This document shows positions 36,752 through 46,799 of a stretch of DNA of 64,000 bases, piece by piece. Source of the DNA: Sceloporus undulatus (taxonomy: Eukaryota; Chordata; Lepidosauria; Squamata; Phrynosomatidae); NCBI RefSeq assembly GCF_019175285.1, contig NC_056525.1:120154931-120218930 (forward strand). Direction: 5' to 3'. Within the stretch, counting starts at the first letter, position 1, and each line of letters starts with the position of its first letter. The translations under genes were made by a program, and so were the position numbers. Below the pieces are notes generated by a model. That model made no database searches. It had not been told where the DNA came from and worked only from the letters and a program-made list of their open reading frames with translations.

Positions 36752-36899
36752 CTGCTTTATCACACTAGCAGGCAGGATTTAAACGAGAGTTAAACTAGAG
36801 AAAACCAGGAAATTCCTGATGTTTATCACACAACATTTTCTGGTTTTCTCTAGTTTAACTCTCGTTTAATCCCATTTGCCCACTAGTGTGATAAAGCAG
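36752..36899. mobile_element. 148-bp palindromic MITE
   Basis: The ends CTGCTTTATCACACTAG and CTAGTGTGATAAAGCAG are perfectly inverted. The inner arms AACGAGAGTTAAACTAGAG / CTCTAGTTTAACTCTCGTT are also perfect. It sits in an intron of the CHD2-like relic, and the low divergence between arms suggests a recent copy. Confidence 0.9.
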
Positions 36900-38127
36900 T
36901 TAGATGTACTAACAGGGCTACCTCTTTTTCACCTTGATCAGAGGTGGGAAAGGAAGCCCACTTAAGGAGGCAAATAGTACCAGCTAGAAGCATCCAAATT
37001 TAGGTGAGCACTGGATCCCATCCCTGTCAAACCTCTCTTGGGCTTCAAGAGATTACATGAAGTGTTCCCCACAAATTTGGAAGACTACCTCTCCAACCAT
37101 GTGAACTAGGAACTTAAATTTTATATTAAGGTGTTTAAAGAATTCAATGGCTTGGAAACCTCAATACTTGAAGGAGTGCTTCCCACCTACCCAAATCTTC
37201 AACAAAAACATTATATACTCAAATATTCTCTTGTATCTGTTACCTACTTGTGTGTCTATTTTTGTAAGGAATTCACTTTCTATATTATTATTTTTCCAAT
37301 AGAAAGGTGGTATTCAAATACACCTTGACTTGCCTCAGAAAATTCTTTGCACGGCTCTCACTAAAGACACATGTCTGTGTCCCATTGTGTCTTATCCCCT
37401 TAGTGGCTTCCATCCTAATGGGACAATGAACCATGTTGGTTTTCATCTTGACAATCCAAGGCATTGAATTTATTGGGGAGAAGAGAGTTCAGTAACATGT
37501 TTGGAGTGGATTTAATGCTCCCCTGACTCAGAAACCACCACTCACCCATACAAACCTGTAAATTAAATGGCATCCCCATTGAACTCAATGGGATATAGGA
37601 TTGTAGACTCCGAGCCTGTCCACAAAGACAATGCAGCCAATTGCCTGGACCATATGGATCATGAATTGAAATTACTATTCCAGACTAGACTAGAAACTTT
37701 CTTTGGTGTACCGGGAACCAACAAAATGAAATTTTAGATCTTCTGGAAGCAAAATTCCACTGCTAGGAACAATTGCTATTCTTGCAGCAGAATTGGGGAG
37801 ACTAACAAGGCCCCGGGGTGTGTGCGTGTGCGAGGTATAGATATTATGTCCACCAGCAGCCCCCAGAAAAAAGCAGGGCAACACAGCCATAACTATCAAG
37901 GTCATATCTGTTGGGACACCTCCTGTTATCTCATTCCATATTTCTGCCTCCACTTTTCCAAGCCTGTTCTATGCAGTGTGGTTAAAAACAAAATAGGTTG
38001 CTAATAAAATTGCAAAACTAGAGTTCAGTTGTCCCCAGCAGGTCCCCACATCAAGTTCACAGTTTTGCATCATCACTGCATCAGTACTGCCCTGATGTCC
38101 TTTACTGTACTTTGTCAGATTGGATGA

Positions 38128-38338
38128 GCTCCATCTTACTGCAGCCACTCATTCAAAACCATAAGTTTGCGAGTTCAAGACCAGCAAAAGGGCTCAAGCT
38201 TGACTCAGGCTTGCATCCTTCTGAGGTCGCTAAAATGAATACCCAGATTGTTGGAGGCAAATTAGCTTATAGCTGTAAACCGCTTAGACACTGCTTAGGC
38301 AGTATGATGTGGTATATAAATAAAGCTTGTTTATTTGT
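38128..38338 (+). mobile_element. tRNA-derived SINE, GGTGGCGCAGTGGTTAA family, 5' truncated
   Basis: It starts in CTGCAGCCACTCATTCAAAA and keeps GCGAGTTCAAGACCAGC and TGACTCAGGCTTGCATCC; the tail is TATATAAATAAAGC. It lies beside relic exon e. Confidence 0.85.
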
Positions 38339-38371
38339 TTTGTTTTTGTAGGCACGCTTGTAAGTTCTCAC

Positions 38372-38444
38372 CGGCAAATGTGAGTCATCCAAGCCCTGCC
38401 GAACATCAATATGGGCTGCTTTGACTGGGTAGGCCAGACATAAC
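38372..38444 (-). pseudogene. CHD2-like relic exon e: SLIDE start
   Basis: The exon is 73 nt; acceptor ...ggacag, donor gtgaga. In the frame set by exon d it reads LCLAYPVKAAHIDVRQGLDD then SHLP. CHD2 has [21 protein letters not shown] then SRLL, so about half of the positions agree. The tryptophan of the DVEWG motif is replaced by glutamine. A truncated tRNA-type SINE abuts the downstream intron. Confidence 0.85.
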
Positions 38445-38548
38445 CTGTCCATTTGACCAAAGAGGAGAAAGATGAGGTGATCCCCTTTTCAATATTGTGG
38501 ATTTCTCATAAGACTAAGAACCTATTAGATAAAGGCTCCCAGACTCAC

Positions 38549-38687
38549 TTGGCTCTCTCCTCTGGGTTTGCAGGAATCGTGTGGTGCACCTTCGCTATCT
38601 CTGCTTCATATTGGAGAATTTCTTTGGTGTTGACCTCAACTTTGGACAATTTAATGAAGGGACCTTTCTTCTTTCCTGGTCCTTTGT
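38549..38687 (-). pseudogene. CHD2-like relic exon d: linker and SLIDE approach
   Basis: The exon is 139 nt with a gttctccag acceptor and a gtgagt donor, entered in phase 1 and left in phase 2, with no stop. It reads DKGPGKKKGPFIKLSKVEV, then NTKEILQYEAEIAKVHHTI and PANPEERA. CHD2 has GKGPGKRRGPTIKISGVQV and HKSIPVDPEEKK in the same order. Confidence 0.88.
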
Positions 38688-38859
38688 CTGGAGAACATTT
38701 TTTTAAAAAAAAATATCTAAGAACAGCCTAACCAAAAAATACAATTATGCCTCAGCAAAAGTAAGTGAAACTCTTGATATGGGACATATCCAGCAGAACT
38801 CTCTTCATGCATTTAAACTTTTAACAGGTCCCCTAGTGGTCAAGTTGATGGCAGTTACA

Positions 38860-39112
38860 CTGGTGCCTCGGGTTACGAAATTAATTCGTTCCGCCATTCC
38901 TTTCGTAACCCGAAAATTTCGTAACCCGAAAAGGCTTTCCGTTAGCACTGGAAAGCCTATAACTGCACTTTGCAGCATTTGAATTTCGCGCCGAAATGAA
39001 TTTCGTAACCCGAAAAATATTTCGTAACCCGAAACAGTTTTTGCCAATCCAATTTTTTCGTATCCCGGAAATTTCGTAACCCGATCATTTCGTATCCCGA
39101 GGCACCAGTGTA
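38860..39112. mobile_element. Tigger/mariner-type MITE with TA duplication
   Basis: The ends CACTGGTGCCTCGGGTTACG and ATCCCGAGGCACCAGTG are inverted and flanked by TA. The inside has many GTAACCCGAAA words. It is the partner of the 27,059 copy and lies in an intron of the CHD2-like relic. Confidence 0.88.
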
Positions 39113-39624
39113 TTCACTTGTTTGTATGTTTTGTTTTTTGCAACTCCACTCTTCTTGGAATTTGCCGTCATCTGCTGCTTTGGGGCAAATCATGGCCCCA
39201 GGCAGCCCTCCTGTGCTCAATGCAGCCCTCCATCTGTGTAAAAATTGAATCTGCCCTTCCCCAGAGGCTTCTGGAGAGTGCAATTTGCCATTTTTCTTCC
39301 TCCCCAAAACTTTAGGATGGCCAGAAGAGCATTTGTGGTTTGCAACCCTCCTTGGTCTACAGAAGAGCATCCTCAGGCATTGTGCACCCCTGGTTTAGCT
39401 CAGATGGTGTAAATTGCGAAAACACAGAGACATATTTTGCATAATTTCTGCCAGTTGAAGAATTCCAACTTAGCTGCCACAGAAACACTATTGTGGACCC
39501 TCAAAGCTCAGCCAAAGAACCAACCTGGAAATTCAAAAAAGGGAGATTGCTCCAAACCTCTGCCCCATAGACCTCCAAAGCCTCATCTACTAGCAGGCTG
39601 AGGGAGCACAAGTTCTTCATGTAC

Positions 39625-39758
39625 CTTGTACTGGGCTGTGTTTCAGCTGCTATTCCTTCCTGGCCAATACACAGGTGTTACGAAGAAGATCCCTGAGATG
39701 TTTTGTATCAGCCAGTGACTTGTCCATCAGCCCAGCATCTCAGGTGACAGACTCGAGA
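39625..39758 (-). pseudogene. CHD2-like relic exon c, with two in-frame stops
   Basis: The acceptor is tcccatcttcag and the donor gtacat; 134 nt. The only frame that fits both neighbouring phases reads LESVT-stop-DAGLMDKSLADTKHL, then RNTCVLARKE-stop-QLKHSPVQ. CHD2 has [21 protein letters not shown] and HNSCV at these places. The first stop (TGA, 39,742-39,740) replaces the arginine of IARDAE, as a CGA-to-TGA change would give; the second (TAG, 39,652-39,650) stands where CHD2 has glutamate. Skipping the exon would shift the frame. Confidence 0.8.
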
Positions 39759-40358
39759 CTGAAGATGGGAAAGGAAACAACCAGGAGGCTTAGTGTCCTG
39801 GGATAGGACACTAAGCAGTCCTACCACCTGCAGCCTGTCCATGAAGGCTTATCTGCCTCTTAAAAATTCCTAAGTAAATAACAACCATTGCAAGAGAGTA
39901 AAACATCCCACCTTGGATGCTTGGATGGTGCTTCTGGTTTCTTTTAAAACCCTTTTGGAAGAACTAAAGACATAATGATCAACTGACCTTCCATGCTCTC
40001 CTTTAACTTTCCATGCCCAAAGGTTAAACATAAAAGCATCTTTCTCACTGTGGTGGTTTTCTACTGCTTAATCTTACATTCATACATTTCTAAATCTTTT
40101 TTTATTTTTCTTAGCTGTTGTACCCTGATTTTTTTCCTGATGTTATTAATAGTTTCATGTCATTTCATCTGGTATGTTTCAATCATATTGGGTTTTCCTC
40201 CCTACATTTGTAAATTGCCCAGAGTCCTACTTTTTTTTTGGTGGGGGGAAAGCGAATAAAAGTAAAGGTTGCAATCACAACAGTAAGGTTCAATAACAGC
40301 AGCAGTTCCTAATGAAACCAGATTCCTAGCGTCTCCCAAAAACCCCAAAGGCACTTAC

Positions 40359-40400
40359 CGCCCCAAGGGCACTCCAAACTTGGCGTAGGATTTTATAAAT
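40359..40400 (-). pseudogene. CHD2-like relic exon b: FIKSYAKFGVPLGR
   Basis: This is a 42-nt micro-exon with acceptor cccatag and donor gtaagt, phase 2 in and 2 out. It encodes FIKSYAKFGVPLG against FIKAYKKFGLPLE in CHD2. The tiny size with exact splice sites and phase fit makes a chance match very unlikely. Confidence 0.85.
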
Positions 40401-40694
40401 CTATGGGATTAAAACAAAAAGGTGGCAAGAGCTATCAGAGATTTCCAGCAAAGCCATGCCTATTTGATTAAATGGGTCCAAGGGACTTTTTATATTACAC
40501 AATTACAGTTAAACAGGAAAAATGAGATAACAGCATCCCATAGAAACTTGGGACTGGCAGTTTAACAAAGACCATTAAGAACCCTCAGCCATAAAACACT
40601 AAAGCCCCCCTAAACTGCAAATCCCAGGATTCCATTGGATATTGCCATCTCAGATCCTGCAGTTTTCCAATTTCTATCCATAACTACTCTCCAG

Positions 40695-40945
40695 CTGTAG
40701 CAGTTGCTGTTGTTGTTGTGTTTCTTCAAGAAATTTCTGACTTAGGAAAATCCTAAGGAGAACCTGTCATGTGGTTTTCCTGGCAAGCGTCTTCAGAGGG
40801 GCTTTGCCATTGCCATCATCTGAGGCTGAGAGAGTGTCACTTGCCCAAGGTCACCCAATGGGTTTCATAGCTGAACTGGGAACTGGACCTTGGTCTACAG
40901 AATCACAGTCCGACATTCAAACACTACACTACATTGGCTGTAGGG
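40695..40945 (-). mobile_element. ACA-tail SINE, antisense
   Basis: A GTT run, ATTTCTGACTTAGGAAAATC, GAGGCTGAGAGAGTGTCACT and CCCAAGGTCACCCAATGGG, all antisense. Confidence 0.85.
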
Positions 40946-41321
40946 CTAGTACAGTATGAAGCCATGGCTAGTCAGGAAAGATGGACCCATCATTTGACTC
41001 ATGATCCATCTACCTCTCTTCTAAGGCTGGTAGGGCAAACTGTGACTTTGAAGAGGTTGTTAGACTACAACTCCCAGCTGATATTGCAATGGCTATGTTA
41101 CATCTGCCAGGAATATATTATGGTGGAGCCTGCGACTCCCTTAGAATTTTATCACATCACACTGTGCAAAGGTGCTTTGAGTCTTTTTGTTAGCATGATT
41201 ATATTTTGAATTAATTGGATGAGTTAAGGATACATTGGATCCTGACAGAGATGCTGGAATAGGGGAGAATTAAAGAAAGAATCCGGCACCTCTGCCATGG
41301 GCCCTTAAATTTAGTACCAAC

Positions 41322-41488
41322 CTGTTGATTTCATCCTTGGTGAATCCTTCCGCCTGGATGTTCTGGCACATCCCTTCCAGCTTTGCCCTCTTACCATATT
41401 CCAACTCCTCTGTCTCGCTCTCCGAGTCAGAGGGTTCTTCCCACTTCCTCTTGATTTTACAATCTGCTTTACTATAATTGGTCAGAGC
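41322..41488 (-). pseudogene. CHD2-like relic exon a: acidic linker and SANT start
   Basis: The acceptor is ctcctgcag and the donor gttggt; the exon is 167 nt, phase 0 in and 2 out, and fully open. It contains a basic patch (KIKRKWEE), the acidic SDSESETEEL run that parallels SASESETEDS of CHD2, and EGFTKDEINR, matching EGFTDAEIRR of CHD2. Nothing recognisable as the preceding ATPase-bridge exon was found above it. Confidence 0.8.
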
Positions 41489-41617
41489 CTGCAGGAGCCA
41501 AGGAGAGTGAGCAAAATGACTTGCAGAAGGTGCTATTCCACTGCTTATCCTCCCAGGTATCTATGCTTCATGTCATAAGAGAAATACCTGCACTTATGGA
41601 ATTGTGATATTCTTACA

Positions 41618-41842
41618 GTGCTGTTGGGGTGTGTCTTCAAGTCTTTTCCTACTCATGGTGGCCCACAGGCGAACCTATCCTAGGGTTTTCTTGGCAGATT
41701 TGTTCAATGGTCTTCCTCTTCCAAACTTCCAAAGTTTGTCATTGCCTTCTTCTGAGACAGATTTGCACAAGGTTACCCACCATATTTCCATGACAAAGTG
41801 AAGTCTCACCAACATTCAAACTACTATACCACATTGGGTCTC
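41618..41842 (-). mobile_element. ACA-tail SINE, antisense
   Basis: GGTGTGTCTTCAAGTCTTTT, GGTTTTCTTGGCAGATTTG and TTACCCACCATATTTCC mark a diverged antisense copy just outside relic exon a. Confidence 0.75.
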
Positions 41843-43849
41843 TATTTCTGCAATGTCTCTGTTAAATTCTGAAAAGAAGACACCTACAAGCTTGATGGAA
41901 ATTGGATTCTGGCCCTGGAAAAGGCCAGCAACCAACCTCCACAAAGGTGGTGTAGGCCACCTCCACCATATAACTGTGGGTGAAAAAAACCCACCAGCCA
42001 ATATGCCTAGGAAAACAAATTTAGGGCATCTTCCCGGTAGGATTTTTCTTGAACTGCCTACCAAATAATATGTCTTCTGTGAAAATTTACAACCATTGTG
42101 TTTTTTAAGGAGCAAAACTGTGAATAAGCATGGCCATGAAAGAGGTGGATACATTTCTGCATGGGGTGGAGAAAGTGGAAGGAGATACTATTTTCTCCTT
42201 CTCTCTTATTACTTGATCTTGGGGTCATTTAGTGGAGCTGGGAAATTCAGGACAGACAAAAGCAAATCAAAAACCACATTTTACCCAGTTCATGTACACT
42301 GTGGCAGAGTGTGACTTCCATGTTATTGGGGCATTGAATTTCCTCCAGGTTTTAGTCCATGGTGATGGAGCCCAGTTCCAAGATAGAGTCAGCACCACAG
42401 AGAGTTCAGACTAAAAGACAGAGCAGATTCACTAACCCATTAACATGGAAATCACCATCTACTACTGTCAATGTGATATATCTGCAAGCCATTGTCCTCC
42501 AATCCCCCCTCCCTCCCATTTAACATTTGTAGATTATCTTTTGGAGATCTTTGAGAAGTAAAATCCAACCGAAGGAACAGCACCATCCTTTTCTTCTACT
42601 AGTATGTTTACTTTTTTAAAATGCTTTTTGTTCATTCCTATATTTTGTTTTCTAACTACCTTGAGACCCACTCATGGGGAGAAGGTGAGATGAAATTTAA
42701 GAAATAACACAACCATACAGTTTAAGAACATATCTAATGATGAATGAATAAGAAAGGATGTATCAGTGAGATCAAAAAGCCCACCTCGTTTAAAGTGATG
42801 CCTTCACAAAGCATTTAAACAAAGACAGGGTGGAGTAGCATTTCTATTGTTGGCAATAGGCGGGCAAAGCCAATAGAGCTGCGCAATGATGGTAAGACTG
42901 AAAACACAAATGATGTGGCCCAGTCTGTTGAGGTCTGTCCACTCTCAAGCTCCTCTGCCTCAACTGACCCAACTTCCACCTTGGCCAAGATTCTCAATTA
43001 TCTCCTTGGAAACCTATCAAACAGCACTTCCATTCTACTTGGTTCCATCGGATTACTTCTCCATGAGATCCAATTACATGGGATAGGAGGTTTAAAGTGC
43101 TTTTAAAATTTCACTGTTTTTACTGCCTTTTGGTGAGCTACCTGGATCTTCACCTGCACAGAAATGAAATGAATGAAATAATTATTTGTATCAGAAATTG
43201 GAAAAGCTGGCTCCACACCATGAGAAGGCAGCACAGAAATAAAAATTATGGTTATGTTTATGATTATCGATTATTACACGTCTTCCTTACTCAAAATGCT
43301 TGGGACTAGGATTGTTTTGAATTTTGCGCTTGTTCAGATTTTGAAATGATTGCTTCAACATAATAAGGTATCTTGGAAATAGGGCTCAAGTTTAAACATG
43401 ATATTCATTTATGTTTTATATACAATTTCTACTCATAACCTGAGGTAATTTTTATACATCACATTGTTAGTTTAGTTAGTTTAGATGCTGTTTTCTCCAG
43501 GCCAGGAGCCAAGATGGCTATAATTTTGAGTATGAAATAAAGTTTGTTTACATTGTACTATCAGAAAACGAAGGTGTCATTTCAGTCACCCATATGAACA
43601 ATTTTGGATTTTTGGATTCCAACCAAATAACAGTTCCACTTTTGTTTTGTCCCATCTGACCACTTCCCATCAGGTCCAATACCTTATTTTTTGGATGATT
43701 TCAACTGCCTATTAAATTTCATTGTTTTTAGCTGATTCTTTCGTAGCACCCTTGGGTCCCACCTGGCATAGAAATGGAAAAGTAGGTCTTTTGTGCCATG
43801 CACATACAAGATCCCAATCTCTATATTACTCAACTCAGAACACCTATCT

Positions 43850-44015
43850 CAAGAGCCAGTATGGCATAGTGGTTTGGTGTGGATATGACCTGGACCAGGG
43901 GTGGATCCCTGGTGCCATGAAACCCTGGGTGACTGGGAAAGTCACACTCTCTGGGACTCAGGCGGTTGTAATGGCAATCTGCTCTGAACAAATCTGCCAA
44001 ATCTTGACGAGGCAC
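43850..44015 (+). mobile_element. ACA-tail SINE, 5' part
   Basis: AGCCAGTATGGCATAGTGG, GTGCCATGAAACCCTGG and GTCACACTCTCTGGGACTCA are present; the 3' tail is missing. Confidence 0.7.
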
Positions 44016-44055
44016 TGGGAAGATGGCAGCCCCACTCCATTGCCAGGGGCCTAGG

Positions 44056-44440
44056 TAGGAAAGTGCAATGGTTAAGGTGTTTGAGTTTGCATAATAGAAT
44101 GCAAATTAGTAATTGTATAATTATACTAATTTGCAAATAGGCGCATATAGTAGACCCACGTACGTAGGTGGGGGGTAGAAAAAGGTGTAATGATTAAGAG
44201 GTGGTTGAGTTGGTCATAATAAGAATGCAAATGAGTAATAGCACAATTATAATAGTTTACATAACATTGGATGCTCAGGTAGAGAGGACTGGAATATGGG
44301 GAAACCCCACTCGAGTTTGTGGAGACTGTTAGGGAGGAAAAGTGCAATGATTAAGGTGCCGGGTTGCATAATCAATGCAGAGAGTTACAGGCATAATTAA
44401 CTAATTTCTGAATAGGAGATTAGATGCCCAGGTATGAGGG
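44056..44440. repeat. Imperfect tandem array, three units of 120-160 bp
   Basis: Units start near 44,056, 44,177 and 44,335 with AGTGCAATGGTTAAGGTG-like words, each followed by GCATAAT, AATGCAAAT and an ATAATTA core. Units two and three share GGACTGGAATATGG ends. Confidence 0.7.
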
Positions 44441-44509
44441 ACTGGAATATGGCAACCTCACCCATAGTGGGGCATTTAAACAGTCCCTTCCTTCCCTACC
44501 GAGGGGTAG

Positions 44510-44860
44510 GGTGACAAGATGTCCTCCTTTTCCAGGACACATCCTACATTTCAGCCTTCGTCCTGGAGGAATGCCCAATGTCCTCCATTGGAGCATGACT
44601 CAGAGCATGGGTTATATTATATGAGTGATTTTTTTTGTTTGCTTTTATTTGTTCAAGTACTTCATTTTTTTTGGTTGGTCCTACATGTGAGTGCTTGTCC
44701 TCCTCTGCAGTTAGGATCTGACTGCTCCTACAGCCTTCTCCCTCTTCAGTACTAGGGGACCCACTTTCTGCCATGGCTGTGTGGAGGCTCGGAGGACCAG
44801 TATCTAACTGCAAGGGGACAAGGCACCACAAAATGGAGGAATTCTAGAAGATGGAGGACA
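44510..44860. mobile_element. hAT-like 'GGTGACCAGATGTCC' element fragment
   Basis: GGGTGACAAGATGTCCTCC, TTTCCAGGACACATCCTAC and, at the right, GATGGAGGACATTACC. Other copies are at 57,113, 58,463, 60,655 and 61,010. Confidence 0.6.
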
Positions 44861-45119
44861 TTACCAAATAAAACTCACTCCTATCATGGCTTTTAGGCTG
44901 CGTCGCCCTTCAGAATCATCAGTTTGACACGCTTTACTACCTGAGAATGTCCTTTGTTGGGGCACAGAGCATTCTGACAGAGAAAGTAAGATCTAAAAAA
45001 ACCTACAAATTCCAGGAATTCAATAGCATTGATTCCTGGTATTAAAACAGGGTAAAATGGATTCGGTCCGCCCTTCTTATACACGGATTTTATATAACAA
45101 GGGTCCACGTATTTCTGCA

Positions 45120-45780
45120 GTGGTTTGCTCCTTGAGGCTGAGAGAGTGTGACTTGCAAAGTTTCTTTAGGGAGTGGTTTCTTTAAAAGGGGGTTTGTCCA
45201 TTGAATGAATATAAGGATAGAATGTTGCCCATGTGGAGGAGTGCCAACCAGAAATCCATATTTCACATTCTTCTTTCGGTATATTTTATGATAGACTACG
45301 ATTACCCCTTTTTAAATAGACAACCAGGCAAAAGCTCTGAATGGGACCTGAAGTTTTTATTTCTTGTCAGATGAGGGACAAAAAGATCACGGAAGAAGTT
45401 GCCAAGTTTATTTTCCCTGCTATCAAAATTCGTAAAGTCTGTGCTATAAAGGGGAATAAGTAATGTTCTTTCCTGGTTCAACCGTTTTGGGAAATTGGGA
45501 TGAGTTGGCTTATGAAGTGACAAGTCTGTTAACCAAACCCTTGTCTTAATGTATTTTACACATTTGTTTTTATCCTTTGCATGTACTACTCTTGCCGTTA
45601 TCGATTGGTATGTAGAAATTTGTTTTTATACTGCCTATGGTTTGTTAACTGAATAAATAAAGGTCATTCATTCATCATTGATTCATTCATAAGAAGGTTT
45701 GCCTCTCTGAGGCTGAGAGAATGTGACTTGCAAAGTTTCTTTAAGGGAGGGTTTCTTTAGAGGAGGTTTATAAACTTTGC
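45120..45780. repeat. SINE-core tandem fragment split by a LINE tail
   Basis: GCTGAGAGAGTGTGACTTGC units, like those upstream of TSEN15, lie at 45,137 and 45,710. Between them (about 45,200-45,695) is a LINE 3' fragment ending AATAAATAAAGGTCATTCATT. Confidence 0.7.
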
Positions 45781-46085
45781 CAATTGGGCAAACATTCGTT
45801 TCTCCATATTCTGTTCTAACAGTAGCTTCTTTTCCAAGTACAGTTTCCTTACCAGGACTATCACGTTATTTATGTAGAGGATTCATAGCTTTTTTAATCT
45901 GTGCAGTCACAAAACTTTGCGGGAAATCTATAAAGCACATACTGATTTTCTTCTGGAATTCCTGGTGTGCTCCGTTATCCATTGTATGCTTATTCTTACC
46001 TGCCTTTATACCCAAAAGGAAGATCTTCTGATCTTGGTAGCAGCGTCAGCCGGTTATTACTTGGATAGGACGATCCAACACAAAC

Positions 46086-46145
46086 AGGTCTGTAGGCTAT
46101 ATTTCAGAAGAAGGAACTGGCAAAATCACCACTGAGTATTCTTTA
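46086..46145 (+). mobile_element. 5S-derived SINE tail fragment
   Basis: CTGTAGGCTATATTTCAGAA and GGAACTGGCAAAATCACCAC match the tail of the full copies at 61,600 and 62,310. Confidence 0.55.
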
Positions 46146-46427
46146 ACTAAGAGAATGTACAAAAATTATGGGTTTGCCATAGGGCAACTGAAGGTACACA
46201 TAATATTGCACATCACCATACTATCTTCCACCCCATTTAAAGTCAGTCTTTTTAAAATACAGCTTTCCCATCTATATATGACAATGCTGCTTGGAAAAAT
46301 TTGGTTAGTAGAAGATTTCTCAAAGAAGGGTCACTATCTTTGCAAGCCGGTCACCTGAGAAGATAGGTCTCAGATGTTCCTAAATGCTTTGCCTTTGCTC
46401 TACGTTTAAGAAGAGACCACAAGTAGG

Positions 46428-46545
46428 CATATTCTCTCAGTCTTAGAGGAAGGCAAAGGCAACTCCCCTCTGAACAAATTTTGCCAAGAGAAACACCATG
46501 ATAGAGTTTCCATAAGTCTGGGTTGAGTGAAAGCACATGGACAGC
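46428..46545 (+). mobile_element. ACA-tail SINE, 3' part
   Basis: CTCAGTCTTAGAGGAAGGCA, TTTTGCCAAGAGAAACACC and AGTTTCCATAAGTCTGG are present without the head. Confidence 0.7.
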
Positions 46546-46799
46546 AAGGCTTAACACTACCTTAGAGCCGGTGGATAAAGCATCCCAGGATAGGATACAG
46601 AGGGCAGACTGTACTTCTGGCTATTGGCATCTTCTTGGTAATCCCAACTAGGAGTAGATCAATCTAATAATACTAATCATAATAATACTCTAATAATAAT
46701 AATCATAATCTAAAATAATAATTTTTATTTTAGCACCGCTATTCCGGCAATGCTCCATAGCGGTGTACAGTAAAATGCAAACATACAAAAAAATTCGAA

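Larger units (their letters stand above)
36094..41488 (-). pseudogene. CHD2-like chromodomain-helicase relic, C-terminal part (six exons)
   Basis: CHD1 and CHD2 are nuclear ATP-dependent remodellers with chromodomains, a SNF2 ATPase, a SANT/SLIDE DNA-binding module and a C-terminal helical (CHCT) domain. Six minus-strand exons here encode, in order, an acidic linker, the SANT start (GFTKDEINR, FIKSYAKFG), the DAxLxDKSxAD helix, a GPGKKKGP linker with VEVNTKEILQYEAE, the SLIDE start (KAAHIDV, LDDSHLP), and the segment before CHCT (GPVQKTPGSKPFSI, KETFNI). Each block fits human CHD2, from memory, better than CHD1, for example GPGKRRGP and GPVHITAGSEP. All seen splice sites are canonical. The phases of the first five exons agree; the last needs at least one unseen exon before it. 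One exon has two in-frame stops and no chromodomain or ATPase motif was found upstream. Because introns persist it is not a retrocopy. It is probably a dead third CHD1/2 paralogue; a live truncated form is less likely. Confidence 0.8.
41489..46690. other. Intergenic region upstream of the CHD2-like relic
   Basis: I looked on the minus strand for the missing CHD chromodomain and ATPase motifs (DEMGLGKT, DEAHR, GGLGINL types) and saw none. The region holds SINEs at 41,618 and 43,850, a short tandem array at 44,056, a hAT-like fragment at 44,510 and LINE-tail material at 45,200-45,690. Confidence 0.55.

Noticed and set aside
37870-37965. A minus-strand stretch reading EIWNEI...VPTDMTL...VLP, loosely like the NWELIKTDPELKLTDKILP part of CHD2
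   Set aside because: The spacing needs two small insertions, the acceptor and phase do not fit the previous exon, and only about a third of positions agree. It could be a decayed SLIDE exon but is not strong enough to annotate.
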